From Bacteroidota bacterium (GTDB lineage Bacteria > Bacteroidota > Bacteroidia > Chitinophagales > Chitinophagaceae): 64,000 nt of DNA. The notes under the pieces were generated by a model. The model saw only the letters and a list, made by a program, of their open reading frames with translations. It searched no databases and was not told where the DNA came from. The stretch spans positions 1-64,000 of the forward strand of contig JAKPSI010000061.1 of assembly GCA_029555415.1 (NCBI GenBank), in the 5' to 3' direction. The translations under genes were made by a program, and so were the position numbers. Shown here piece after piece: positions 8,836-16,960 of the stretch; position 1 is the stretch's first letter, and every line of letters starts with the position of its first letter.

Positions 8836-9363
8836 ATGAAAAGTTGGCTCCGGAAAATATTCAATTCACAGTTCCCTCAGGTAAAACGCAATGTCATACC
8901 ACCAAGGCCTCCGGAATGGAAACTAACTGTGAGTGATCTGTTCAGGGAAATGAAAGAAGGGAAAAGGGATTTGATCGGGCAGCAGGAGGCAGAGTGGGCA
9001 AAGGATTATGAAGTAAGTCTCATCCCAGCGCATTATAGATTTCCAAAAACTGGAGATCTGTATGAAGCGAAGATTGATCAGGAAATTTCATTTATTACAC
9101 TTTGGTCTGCGCCCTTTACTGGAGGAGGAAGCGGAATTATCCGGGCCGGAGAAAGGATCTGGATCCTTAGCGAAACGAATGAAAAAACTGCGGGTACATA
9201 TGCCGAAGCTGAAAATTATAAAGCGATAGAACAACGAATGGTTTCCGACTCTGATAGAGCGGCTATAAGTTATAATGGCTTTTCGCTGGTAGTGAAAACG
9301 ATTGATCTGAATGAAAAATTCAGGCTGATTGAAACAGGGTTCAGTAAAAAGAGATTTGCATAA
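8836..9363 (+). CDS. Hypothetical protein, 175 residues
   Basis: Not recognised. The protein has no signal peptide, an N-terminal basic stretch (MKSWLRKIFNSQ), a Pro-rich segment VIPPRPPEW, and a beta-rich middle with FTGGGSGIIRAGERIWI. The start was set at the ATG at 8836; a TTG three codons earlier is also possible. The lower GC content and isolated position between repeats suggest an accessory gene. It is followed at once by a hairpin terminator that also serves the convergent gene. Confidence 0.65.
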   Translation: MKSWLRKIFNSQFPQVKRNVIPPRPPEWKLTVSDLFREMKEGKRDLIGQQEAEWAKDYEVSLIPAHYRFPKTGDLYEAKIDQEISFITLWSAPFTGGGSGIIRAGERIWILSETNEKTAGTYAEAENYKAIEQRMVSDSDRAAISYNGFSLVVKTIDLNEKFRLIETGFSKKRFA

Positions 9364-9366
9364 AAA

Positions 9367-9392
9367 AATGGCGTGTGTCACCACACGCCATT
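9367..9392 (-). terminator. Rho-independent terminator of the BNR-repeat gene
   Basis: An 11-base perfect stem (AATGGCGTGTG, 9367-9377, with 9382-9392) and a four-base loop. On the minus strand it is followed by a run of seven T (9362-9368 region), as in an intrinsic terminator for the gene ending at 9417. On the plus strand the T run is weak, so it is mainly one-directional. Confidence 0.8.
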
Positions 9393-9416
9393 AGGATTTT
9401 AGGATTCGATCGGATC

Positions 9417-12400
9417 TTATAACGGGCTGTACTCTTTAAAAAGGCTCAGCTTGGTGCCTTCCACCTGCTGGCGGTAGCCTTTCCATTTATTTTCAAAGAA
9501 AGCGTTGATCTTCTGAACTACAGTCGCAATACCTGTTTCCGCATTCACCACCATCGTCGTTTCATCTTCTCCGGGTATGATCATTCTGGAGCCGATGGCC
9601 TGGTTGGCGGACTGGATCAGGGTCATGGTGGTTACATCAAACGGGCTTCTGGATAAACCCTGTTTGTCGGAAGGTTTTCCATTCACCATTTCACGGATGG
9701 ATTTGATCTCATCCAGCATCTTCGTGGTGGATTTGCGTAATGAATCCGCATCCTTTCCTTCCACACCTTTGGCACCCGCCTGGATCTTGTTACATACTTC
9801 TTCTGCCTCTGTTAAGCGGTCAAGGCCATCATTGAGTTTATCAGTGGATTGACGTAAGCGTGCCGCCAGTTTGCGCTGCGCCAGTTTTACTTCATTGGTA
9901 TTGCCGATACGCGGATCATCTTTCACCGTAACAAATGTGGAATCCATCGCGCGGGCATAACTGATCACGAGTTTGTACTTGCCGGGCAATACATCATAAC
10001 CACCGGGTTCAGGAGCGCCGGGTGTAGGCTTGGGTGATCCGGCACCGCGGAATCCTTTTTCTTCCATGCCCCAATACTGACGGTTGAATCCGGTATCCAC
10101 ATTCCAGCGCAGTGTGCGGATCAGTTCATTGCTGGCATTGAAGATGCGCACCACAGCAGTATCGCCACGGTTACCGCGGCCGCCACCGGGTCCGCCAAAT
10201 CCGCCACCACCGCGGTTTCCACCGCCGCCACCTCTGCCGCCACCTCCACCGGCACCCGGAGTAAAAGCTACTTCAGTCGTTGGTGCAACTTGTGCAGCCG
10301 GTGCCGCTTTCGCAGCGGTATCATTCTTCGGTTTATTGATATAGAAAGAAACCTCCGCGCCACGGCGGCGATTCTCACCATCATAAATGCCTTTGATGCT
10401 CCACTCATAACCCATTGCCGGCGCATATTCAGCTTGTATCGCTTCAGGAGCGGCGAATGCTGTAATGGGAGCGGTGGGTAATTTACCATTCATCGCTGCG
10501 ATCTTACGTAATGGACGAATATCATCGAGTACCCACATCGCACGGCCGAAGGTGGCGATGGCCAGATCAGCTTCGCGTTCCTGAATAGCGAGATCGTAAG
10601 TAGAAACAGAAGGATAACCGTTCTTCCATTGTTCGTATGTAGTGCCGTTATCGAAACTCACCCACAGTCCGTTCTCGGTTCCGACAAAGATCAGATTGGG
10701 TTCTGTTGGATCCTGGATCATGCATAATGCATATCCTTTCACTTTATTCTCATCCACCATACGGGTCCATGTTTTACCATAGTCCGTGGTGCGGAAAATA
10801 TAAGGTTTGAAGTCGCCGCGACGGTAATCATTCGCGACCACAAACGCTTCACCCGCATTGTAACGTGAAGCGGTGATCTGCGGAACCCAGCAGCTGAGCG
10901 GCATACCGGGGATCTTACCGCGGAAATTGGTCCATGTTTTTCCGCCATCGCGTGTCAGCTGTACATTGCCATCATCGGTACCGATCCAGATCGTTCCTTT
11001 TTCTTTGGAAGAAGGCGCGATGGTGAGGATGGTGCAATGCGTTTCCGCACCGGTCACATCCATTGTCAATCCACCGGTGGATTTGAATGCCGCGATCTTC
11101 ATAGAATCATTCGTGGTCAGATCGGGAGAGATCGTCTTCCAGCTGTTGCCTTTATTCGTACTCATATACAGGAACTGGGAGCCGAAGTAGATCGTTTTCT
11201 TATCCAGCGGATCCTGCGCCATGGCCGCGTTCCAGTTGAAACGTAAAGGAGTTTTAGGATCGAGTGCGAACGGTTTGATGAACCAGCTTTCACCGGTATT
11301 GTAGTTGGTATGTCCTACAGAACCACCCTGACTCATACTATATACCCAGTTCGGGTCTTCTGCATCGGGCCATACATCAAAACCATCACCACCACCCACA
11401 TTATGCCAGTAGTAGTTGCGGATGCCGCCATTGGTCCAGGTATACGCGGGACCATGCCAGCTGCCGTTATCCTGCATACCACCCATGATATGATAAGGTG
11501 TTTCATTATCTACATTCACATGATAGAACTGACCCGCAGGGATCTTTTCATCAAAGACCCAGTTCTTGCCGCGGTCGCGTGAAATACCGATACCCCCATC
11601 ATTTCCTTCCACGATGAAATTACCATCGAGGGGATTGATCCACCACGCGTGGTGATCGGGGTGAATGCCGGAATAAGGGATCAGGGTGCTGAAGGATTTA
11701 CCACCATCTTCACTGAAAGTGACGGTGGAGTGGATATCATAAATACGGTTCTCGTTCTTCGGGTCCACATAAATTTCCTGATAGTAGAAAGGACGGTCGG
11801 AGATCTGCGCGGGATCGCCATTCACGAGTGTCCAGTTGAAGCCGCCATCATCACTTTTATAGAAACCATTCTTTGTGGCTTCGATCTTCGCATACACACG
11901 GGAAGGCATGCTGCGTGCGAATGCCATACCGATACGGCCGAGTGGTCCGTCGGGAATGCCATCATCCTTACCTAACTTCTTCCAGTTCTTACCACCATCG
12001 ATCGTGATGTAGAGTCCGCTGCCGGGACCACCACTTTTCATGTTCCACGGTGTGCGGCGGAACTGCCACATGGAAGCGATGATCTTATTGGGATTGGATG
12101 GATCCATCACCAGGTCCGCGCAACCGGTGGAATCGTTCACGTACAGAATTTTATTCCAGGTCTCGCCACCATCGGTGGATTTGAAAACACCACGGTCGCT
12201 GTGCTCCGCAAAAGGATTGCCGATCGCGGCCGCATATACCGTATTCGGATTTTCCGGATCGATCACGATGCGGTGGATACAAATGGTTTTTTCGAGACCC
12301 ATTTTTTTCCAGGTCTTGCCCGCATCCATCGATTTGAAAATACCCGCACCGAGGTTGAGTGAGTTACGGGGATTGCCTTCGCCGGTTCCGACCCAAACGA

Positions 12401-12698
12401 TATTGGGATTGTTTTGCTGAATGGCGATGGAGCCGATATTGATCAGGGGCTGCTCATCGAAAACAGGATTCCAGGTTTGTCCGCTGTTCTCCGTTTTCCA
12501 TACACCACCCGATGCCGCGCCGATATAAATGGTATTGGGGTTGGCCGCGATGCCATCGATGGCGGTTATACGGCCGCTCATGCCCGCGGGACCGATGTTA
12601 CGGGGTTTCCAGTTCTTGAATTGGGAGAGTACCGATTGCTGTGCCTGAGTGTGGAGCATCCCGAACAGGACAAGCAGCAATGAGAATAGCTTTTTCAT
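9417..12698 (-). CDS. Large secreted BNR/sortilin-like repeat protein
   Basis: A protein of 1093 residues with a signal peptide (MKKLFSLLLVLFGMLHTQAQ), so exported. It contains at least seven Asp-box motifs (SxDxGxxW), such as SMDAGKTW, STDGGETW, TIDGGKNW, SDDGGFNW, TRDGGKTW and TTDYGKTW, spread over the first ~750 residues: a beta-propeller of the VPS10/sortilin-like group, often annotated as glycosyl hydrolase without proof. Near residue 830 there is a very Gly-rich linker of about 35 residues (GGGGGRGGGGG), then a FlgD-like/Ig-like segment and a helical C-terminus. The ATG at 12698 was preferred because it begins the signal peptide. Confidence 0.85.
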   Translation of the reverse strand: MKKLFSLLLVLFGMLHTQAQQSVLSQFKNWKPRNIGPAGMSGRITAIDGIAANPNTIYIGAASGGVWKTENSGQTWNPVFDEQPLINIGSIAIQQNNPNIVWVGTGEGNPRNSLNLGAGIFKSMDAGKTWKKMGLEKTICIHRIVIDPENPNTVYAAAIGNPFAEHSDRGVFKSTDGGETWNKILYVNDSTGCADLVMDPSNPNKIIASMWQFRRTPWNMKSGGPGSGLYITIDGGKNWKKLGKDDGIPDGPLGRIGMAFARSMPSRVYAKIEATKNGFYKSDDGGFNWTLVNGDPAQISDRPFYYQEIYVDPKNENRIYDIHSTVTFSEDGGKSFSTLIPYSGIHPDHHAWWINPLDGNFIVEGNDGGIGISRDRGKNWVFDEKIPAGQFYHVNVDNETPYHIMGGMQDNGSWHGPAYTWTNGGIRNYYWHNVGGGDGFDVWPDAEDPNWVYSMSQGGSVGHTNYNTGESWFIKPFALDPKTPLRFNWNAAMAQDPLDKKTIYFGSQFLYMSTNKGNSWKTISPDLTTNDSMKIAAFKSTGGLTMDVTGAETHCTILTIAPSSKEKGTIWIGTDDGNVQLTRDGGKTWTNFRGKIPGMPLSCWVPQITASRYNAGEAFVVANDYRRGDFKPYIFRTTDYGKTWTRMVDENKVKGYALCMIQDPTEPNLIFVGTENGLWVSFDNGTTYEQWKNGYPSVSTYDLAIQEREADLAIATFGRAMWVLDDIRPLRKIAAMNGKLPTAPITAFAAPEAIQAEYAPAMGYEWSIKGIYDGENRRRGAEVSFYINKPKNDTAAKAAPAAQVAPTTEVAFTPGAGGGGGRGGGGGNRGGGGFGGPGGGRGNRGDTAVVRIFNASNELIRTLRWNVDTGFNRQYWGMEEKGFRGAGSPKPTPGAPEPGGYDVLPGKYKLVISYARAMDSTFVTVKDDPRIGNTNEVKLAQRKLAARLRQSTDKLNDGLDRLTEAEEVCNKIQAGAKGVEGKDADSLRKSTTKMLDEIKSIREMVNGKPSDKQGLSRSPFDVTTMTLIQSANQAIGSRMIIPGEDETTMVVNAETGIATVVQKINAFFENKWKGYRQQVEGTKLSLFKEYSPL

Positions 12699-12718
12699 GA
12701 TCATTAGTTTTGGGTGTC

Positions 12719-12750
12719 TAAACTTACTCAATAAAGCAAGGCGGGGCAAA
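12719..12750 (-). promoter_or_regulatory. Probable promoter of the BNR-repeat gene
   Basis: On the minus strand TTTG (12750-12747), 20 bases, then TAAGTTTA (12726-12719), one base off the -7 consensus. The leader to the ATG at 12698 would be about 15 bases. Confidence 0.5.
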
Positions 12751-12817
12751 AGAAATGCAGGCGATGGTGCCTGCAGGTTATGAACGGTTAAATATGAACC
12801 GTGGTGAGGGCATAAAA

Positions 12818-12845
12818 AAAGATGCAGCCGGGCGACTGCATCTTT
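12818..12845 (-). terminator. Rho-independent terminator of the DJ-1/PfpI gene
   Basis: Ten-base stem (12818-12827 with 12836-12845, AAAGATGCAG/CTGCATCTTT) and an eight-base loop. On the minus strand it is followed by a T run. It lies 21 bases after the stop of the DJ-1-like gene. Confidence 0.75.
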
Positions 12846-12866
12846 AGAAATAAAAAAAGTGACAGA

Positions 12867-13682
12867 TCAGTTGGCTTTGTTCAGGTATTTTTTGAAAAGC
12901 GGTTGCATTCCCATGTCATACATTTCTTCCAGCATTTCCCTGACGAGGGCAGGACTGCTGCTGGCGGAACCACCGGTCACCGGCGGGTGCGGATTATATT
13001 CAAGATTGAGCATGGTGGCCTGTGTATACTTTTCTCCCATCAGGTCGTTGATGATGGCCAGACTCATATCAATGCCGGCCGTTACACCCGCGGAGGTCCA
13101 GTATTTCCCATCCTGCACCCATCGTTCATCATGAAAGGTGGCACCATAATGTTTCAGCATTTCATCCGCGCGGTACCAGTTGGTGGTCGCGTTCTTTCCG
13201 TTCAGCAGTCCGGTAGCACCGAGGATCCAGGCTCCGGTGCATACACTGGTGGTGTACGTGGTGGTTTTATCGATCTGACGGATCCAGTTGAGCACGGCGG
13301 TATCCTGTGTGACCATGAATGTTTCGGCAGCACCACCGGGAATGACGAGGATATCCAGTTTGGATACTTTGTCAATGGAAGTATCCACCTGCACTTTCAT
13401 GCCGCGCTGGTTAGCGATGAGACCTTTTTGTTTGCCGATGAAAAAAACCTTTACGCCGGATAACTGTGAAAGTGTTTCATAAGGTCCCATGGCATCCAGC
13501 GTCTGATAGCCATTGTAGAGATAGATGCCGATGGTCTTCACGGGATATTTGGGTTTAGTGAGGAGGATATTCATTTTCTCCTGATGGCGTTTAGCGAGAC
13601 TGTCGGTATTGACGGACTGGGCGGAAGTATATTGGAACAGGAATGACAAAATCAGCATTCCCGCAATTGCGGAACGTATCAT
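12867..13682 (-). CDS. Secreted DJ-1/PfpI-family protein
   Basis: A 271-residue protein starting with a signal peptide (MIRSAIAGMLILSFLFQY, cleavage after SAQ), which is unusual for this mostly cytoplasmic class-I glutamine-amidotransferase-like fold. The nucleophile elbow is TTSVCTGAWILGATGLL, with the reactive Cys in VCTGA; NGYQTLDAMGP and VIPGGAAETF match the family, close to isonitrile-hydratase-like proteins. The start at 13682 was chosen because it begins the signal peptide. A terminator follows. Substrate unknown; it could act on small molecules in the periplasm. Confidence 0.8.
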   Translation of the reverse strand: MIRSAIAGMLILSFLFQYTSAQSVNTDSLAKRHQEKMNILLTKPKYPVKTIGIYLYNGYQTLDAMGPYETLSQLSGVKVFFIGKQKGLIANQRGMKVQVDTSIDKVSKLDILVIPGGAAETFMVTQDTAVLNWIRQIDKTTTYTTSVCTGAWILGATGLLNGKNATTNWYRADEMLKHYGATFHDERWVQDGKYWTSAGVTAGIDMSLAIINDLMGEKYTQATMLNLEYNPHPPVTGGSASSSPALVREMLEEMYDMGMQPLFKKYLNKAN

Positions 13683-13763
13683 ATTGTTGGTTTGTTTGAA
13701 TGAACGGATGCGCGTGGCGATGCCATGGAAGCAAAGCCACAACGTGAAATGAATGCAATAAGA

Positions 13764-14150
13764 TCAGATGGATACCGCTGAGATGCCGGGCGGGTGAAAG
13801 ACGGGATAGGAACGATTGCAGGTCTTTCCTTCGCTGTGACCCGCGCCGGGTCCGGGTTGTAAGGGATCGAAACAACAGGCTGCACCGGTGATGAAGGAAG
13901 GAGGCGCGAAGACCTGGATGAGTTCCCGGGTATCTTCCTTCTTTTCCTGTTCTTCCTTTTTCTGGTGTTGCAGGATCTTTTTCATCAACTGGCATTGACC
14001 ATTGCAATGCAGGTAAGGCCTCAGTTTATTGATACAGTCCTTCGCATAATCCGACCGGTTCCGGTAATAGTCGAGGTAATACAAACCGGTTTGAAAGCTT
14101 TGTAAGATAAAAGCAATGAGCAATAGATATGCAGTGATCTGTCGGACCAT
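13764..14150 (-). CDS. HCxGxC-family exported/membrane-anchored protein (copy 1)
   Basis: A 128-residue protein with an N-terminal hydrophobic helix (VRQITAYLLLIAFILQSF), a Cys in KDCINK, the signature LHCNGQCQLMKK near residue 50, a charged Lys/Glu stretch, and a C-terminal TCNRSYPVFHPPG. A clear paralogue lies at 17943-18311, sharing helix, Cys spacing, HCxGxC and the TCxRSxxxFHPPG tail. The conserved Cys and His suggest binding of a metal such as copper; this is inference. It lies between msrB (46 bases upstream) and the DJ-1-like gene. Confidence 0.75.
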   Translation of the reverse strand: MVRQITAYLLLIAFILQSFQTGLYYLDYYRNRSDYAKDCINKLRPYLHCNGQCQLMKKILQHQKKEEQEKKEDTRELIQVFAPPSFITGAACCFDPLQPGPGAGHSEGKTCNRSYPVFHPPGISAVSI

Positions 14151-14196
14151 GTTGGCCGGCCGAAATTATTGAAAAACTTCAAGCCGGTCGTGGTGC

Positions 14197-14670
14197 TCAC
14201 TCGCTTTTTGCGGAATTGTACTGATCAGCTGCTTCCTTCGCCTTTTCAAAGTCCAGTACGACACCGTTGATGCAGAAACGCAGACCGGTGGGCGGCGGAC
14301 CGTCTTCGAATACGTGACCAAGATGCGCTTCGCAGCGGCCGCATTGGGTCTCGACCCGTTTCATACCATGCGAGTTATCGGGCGTGAATATGATACTCTC
14401 CTTGCTGATGGGTTCATAGAAGCTGGGCCATCCGCATCCGCTTTCGAATTTCGCGTCGCTTTTGAACAAAGGATTGCCGCATGCCGCGCAATAGAAGGTG
14501 CCGGTTTCTTTTGAGGTTTCAAATTTGCTGCTCCAGGGCCTTTCCGTTCCTTTCTGACGGGCGATATGATACACATCCTGCGGCAGGATCTTTTTCCATT
14601 CTTCTTCGGTCATTTTCACAGGACTGTTGTCGGTCCGGGAATAAACGGGGTTGTTTTCTTGTTTGTTCAT
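14197..14670 (-). CDS. msrB: Peptide methionine (R)-S-oxide reductase
   Basis: Repairs oxidised methionine (R epimer). The 157-residue protein shows the structural zinc Cys pairs CAACG and CGRCE, the conserved GCGWPSFYEPI, HLGHVFEDGPPPTGLRFCING with the catalytic Cys in RFCING. No signal peptide, so cytoplasmic. It begins the minus-strand group running to the HCxGxC protein and the secreted DJ-1-like protein, which may hint at a shared role in oxidative or metal stress. Confidence 0.93.
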   Translation of the reverse strand: MNKQENNPVYSRTDNSPVKMTEEEWKKILPQDVYHIARQKGTERPWSSKFETSKETGTFYCAACGNPLFKSDAKFESGCGWPSFYEPISKESIIFTPDNSHGMKRVETQCGRCEAHLGHVFEDGPPPTGLRFCINGVVLDFEKAKEAADQYNSAKSE

Positions 14671-14840
14671 ATTGTCAATTTAAGAGGTCCCGGTCGTTTT
14701 TCCGCCGGAACAGGTAGTCTATTTACGCACCGGGTGCCGGAAAGGTTTGCGGAGGGGCGGGCTTTAACTTTTTCCTGCAAAAGGTCCATGATTCTTATCA
14801 ATCAGCCTCTACAGGTGCCCGATTTTCAGGCGCCGTACAT

Positions 14841-14848
14841 TATATTTG
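14841..14848 (+). promoter_or_regulatory. -7 box of adk promoter
   Basis: TATATTTG, full match to TAnnTTTG, 27 bases upstream of the adk ATG. The -33 region has no clear TTTG. Confidence 0.55.
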
Positions 14849-14875
14849 TTGCTTACCAAGACACGGAAGACGCTT

Positions 14876-15454
14876 ATGTTTAATCTGATACTGTTCGGAC
14901 CTCCGGGAAGCGGAAAAGGTACACAATCTGACAAACTGGTAGCCCGCTACGGGCTGATCCATCTTTCAACCGGCAATCTGCTGCGTGAAGAGATCGCCAA
15001 CCAGACCCCGCTGGGTATTGAGGCTAAATCATTCATGGATAAAGGCCGCCTGGTACCGGATGCAGTGGTGATCGGTATGGTGGACGCGTACTTCGATAAA
15101 CACAAAGGCGCACGAGGTTTTCTATTCGATGGTTTTCCGCGTACAGCCGCACAGGCTGAAGCGCTGGACAGCTTACTCGCTCATAAAAATACTTCCATCG
15201 CAGCCGTACTGGCACTGGAGGTGACGGAAGAAGAACTTGTCAAAAGGTTACTGAACCGGGGCAAGACGTCCGGACGCAGTGATGATACCAATGAAGCGGT
15301 GATCCGTAACCGTTTTGCCGTGTACATGCAGGAAACCACCGCAGTGGCTACGCATTATAAGGCAGCCGGAAAATTCGAAGCTATTCATGGTGAAGGCACT
15401 GTTGATGACATCTTCGAAGCGATCTGCAAAGCGATCGACAGCAAAATGAGCTGA
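14876..15454 (+). CDS. adk: Adenylate kinase
   Basis: Interconverts ATP, ADP and AMP. The 192-residue protein has the P-loop FGPPGSGKGTQ at residues 7-17, the AMP site HLSTGNLLREE, the DGFPRT motif, and a short lid (RLLNRGKTSGRSDD), so it is the short-lid form without the zinc-type insert. The start was placed at the ATG at 14876 (MFNLILFG), which lies after the TATATTTG box; a longer frame begins ten codons earlier but leaves no room for a leader. Confidence 0.95.
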   Translation: MFNLILFGPPGSGKGTQSDKLVARYGLIHLSTGNLLREEIANQTPLGIEAKSFMDKGRLVPDAVVIGMVDAYFDKHKGARGFLFDGFPRTAAQAEALDSLLAHKNTSIAAVLALEVTEEELVKRLLNRGKTSGRSDDTNEAVIRNRFAVYMQETTAVATHYKAAGKFEAIHGEGTVDDIFEAICKAIDSKMS

Positions 15455-15522
15455 TCTTTCCCGTTCCTTCTTACTGTTCGCGGGTTCCCGGGTTTTCGTA
15501 ACTTGGCTAACATTTGTTTGTC

Positions 15523-16002
15523 ATGAGTATTGGTAAAGAGAATTTCCTGCGCACCAGACTTGTCGCGTATCTGCAGCGACTGGATCCCGCTACCACAGCC
15601 CGCTGGGGCAAAATGAGCGTACAACAGATGATCGAGCATTATGGCGGGGATGCCATACGTACTGCGAGTGGCCGGTTGAAGATGGAACAGATCCTGACGC
15701 CCCCGGAACGCCTGGGCCCTATGCGTGAATTCATGATGAGTGATAAGCCATTCAAAGAAAATACGGTGAATCCTCTGATGGGTGAAACCCCTGCTCCGCT
15801 CCGTTATAAAACAGTACAGGGCGCCATCGGCGCCCTGCAACAGGAATTGATCTATTTCTTCGAGGCATTTGAAAAGAATCCGCAATTGGTGACGCGCAAT
15901 CCTTTTTTCGGTGACCTCAATTTTGAGCAGAATGTTCAGTTGCTCTACAAACACGCCCTGCATCATTTAAGGCAGTTCGGTGTGGAGCCTCCCACTCCTT
16001 AG
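15523..16002 (+). CDS. DUF1569/DinB-like protein
   Basis: A 159-residue predicted four-helix protein with the DUF1569 signature RWGKMSVQQMIEHYGGD near residue 28 and a C-terminal LYKHALHHLRQFGV, where the His residues resemble the metal site of DinB-like proteins (DUF1569 is a divergent branch). Some DinB-family members are thiol transferases; this one has no known role. The start is at the ATG at 15523 (MSIGKENF). Its stop codon overlaps the stop of the convergent lipoprotein gene. Confidence 0.75.
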   Translation: MSIGKENFLRTRLVAYLQRLDPATTARWGKMSVQQMIEHYGGDAIRTASGRLKMEQILTPPERLGPMREFMMSDKPFKENTVNPLMGETPAPLRYKTVQGAIGALQQELIYFFEAFEKNPQLVTRNPFFGDLNFEQNVQLLYKHALHHLRQFGVEPPTP

Positions 16003-16472
16003 AACTTCGATTTCAGAACTGAATCCGCGTAACTCAGACTGGAGAGGATCTTCACTTTCACGGTTCCTACTCTGTCTTTTTCACTGGTCAGGTATTTGAT
16101 CCTTTCTTCCGCATTGTCCAGAGCGGAGTCCATATTGAAATGGTCCATCCATTCGTTCATACCTGTTTCCGCTTGTTTCAGTTCTTCCAAAGCCACATTC
16201 AGCTTCTCTTTTAAGGGAGCGGCCGCCTGTTGCGCTTTGGCGGGAAGTTTGGAGATGGAGTCGAGTGCTTTCTGAACGAGTTGTTCGTAGGTACTCAATT
16301 TGCCCATCTTGCCCATGCCTACATCATGGCCATCCATAACGTCGGCCATGAGGCTGTCTGCTTTTGTTTTCGGGGCTTCATGTCCGGCGTGTTCTTCCTT
16401 TTTCGCATCATTATTACATGCGGTCAGGAAAAGTCCGGCGCAGAGAGCCAGTGGTATGAAAAGTTTCTTCAT
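15999..16472 (-). CDS. Helical lipoprotein with HAGHE segment
   Basis: A 157-residue protein starting MKKLFIPLALCAGLFLTAC with a lipobox ending in Cys 19. The mature protein has KKEEHAGHEAPK, then MDGHDVGMGKMGK, and long charged helices; it looks like a four-helix bundle. His/Met-rich HxGH and DGHDVGMGKM near the N-terminus could bind metal (inference). The start at 16472 was chosen for the lipobox and lies only seven bases after the stop of the upstream gene, so the two are cotranscribed. Confidence 0.75.
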   Translation of the reverse strand: MKKLFIPLALCAGLFLTACNNDAKKEEHAGHEAPKTKADSLMADVMDGHDVGMGKMGKLSTYEQLVQKALDSISKLPAKAQQAAAPLKEKLNVALEELKQAETGMNEWMDHFNMDSALDNAEERIKYLTSEKDRVGTVKVKILSSLSYADSVLKSKF

Positions 16473-16479
16473 GTTTCTT

Positions 16480-16887
16480 TTAGTGTTTTTCATGTTCTGC
16501 ATCTTCCGCTTCGCATTTTTCAACGATGCCGTGGAAGACTTCATGCAGGGCTTTCAGTTTAGCCTTGATCACATCATCGGCGGCTTTGTCCTGGATCAGT
16601 TTGTTCAGTTCTTTGGCACCGGCTACCAGTTCTTTCAGATTTCCTTTAACGGCTTTCTTATTATAGCCTGCGGGTGCTTTGGATTTGTTCCAGGCAACGG
16701 CTTTGTCTACCATTTCCGAGCTGCGTGAGCGGATCGGGTCCAGTTTACCTTCTTCAGATGGGTGGAACGTTTTGCTCATCACTTCATGGAAAGCGTCGAG
16801 TTCTGCCCATTTGGCTTTTTCTGTTTCCTGTGCAAATGCGGGGGCGGCAAAGAAGGCGATCATTGCCAGCAATAAGAGTTTCTTCAT
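16480..16887 (-). CDS. Secreted four-helix His-containing protein
   Basis: A 135-residue protein with a signal peptide (MKKLLLLAMIAFFAAPAFAQ). The mature part has DAFHEVMSKTFHP at the start and ALHEVFHGIVEKC at the end, repeated His-containing helices in a pattern like a four-helix cytochrome c'-type bundle but without any CxxCH haem site. The C-terminus is EHEKH. It precedes the helical lipoprotein gene by seven bases and has its own TATATTTG box. A metal-binding role is plausible but not shown. Confidence 0.75.
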   Translation of the reverse strand: MKKLLLLAMIAFFAAPAFAQETEKAKWAELDAFHEVMSKTFHPSEEGKLDPIRSRSSEMVDKAVAWNKSKAPAGYNKKAVKGNLKELVAGAKELNKLIQDKAADDVIKAKLKALHEVFHGIVEKCEAEDAEHEKH

Positions 16888-16907
16888 GGTTAAGTATTTT
16901 GTGAGTG

Positions 16908-16915
16908 CAAATATA
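16908..16915 (-). promoter_or_regulatory. -7 box of the four-helix protein gene
   Basis: Minus strand TATATTTG, full -7 match, about 21 bases upstream of the ATG at 16887. Confidence 0.55.
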
Positions 16916-16917
16916 AT

Positions 16918-16945
16918 ATGGTCACCAGCATTTCCGGGTGACCAT
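16918..16945. repeat. Inverted repeat next to promoter
   Basis: Perfect nine-base arms ATGGTCACC (16918-16926) and GGTGACCAT (16937-16945) with a ten-base loop, directly upstream of the TATATTTG box. It could be a weak terminator of the barrel gene ending at 16961 or an operator covering the -33 region. Confidence 0.5.
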
Positions 16946-16960
16946 GATCATTTTGCTTTT

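Noticed and set aside
10160-10260. The Gly-rich stretch as a collagen-like or phage-tail domain
   Set aside because: It is a simple GGGG/GGR linker without a regular GXX triplet pattern.
9417-12698. Calling the BNR-repeat protein a sialidase
   Set aside because: Asp-boxes alone do not show it; the sialidase catalytic Arg triad and FRIP-type motif were not found.
12822-13463. Open frame of 213 codons on the plus strand opposite the DJ-1-like gene
   Set aside because: Covers a terminator hairpin and lies antisense to a well-supported gene with catalytic motif and signal peptide.
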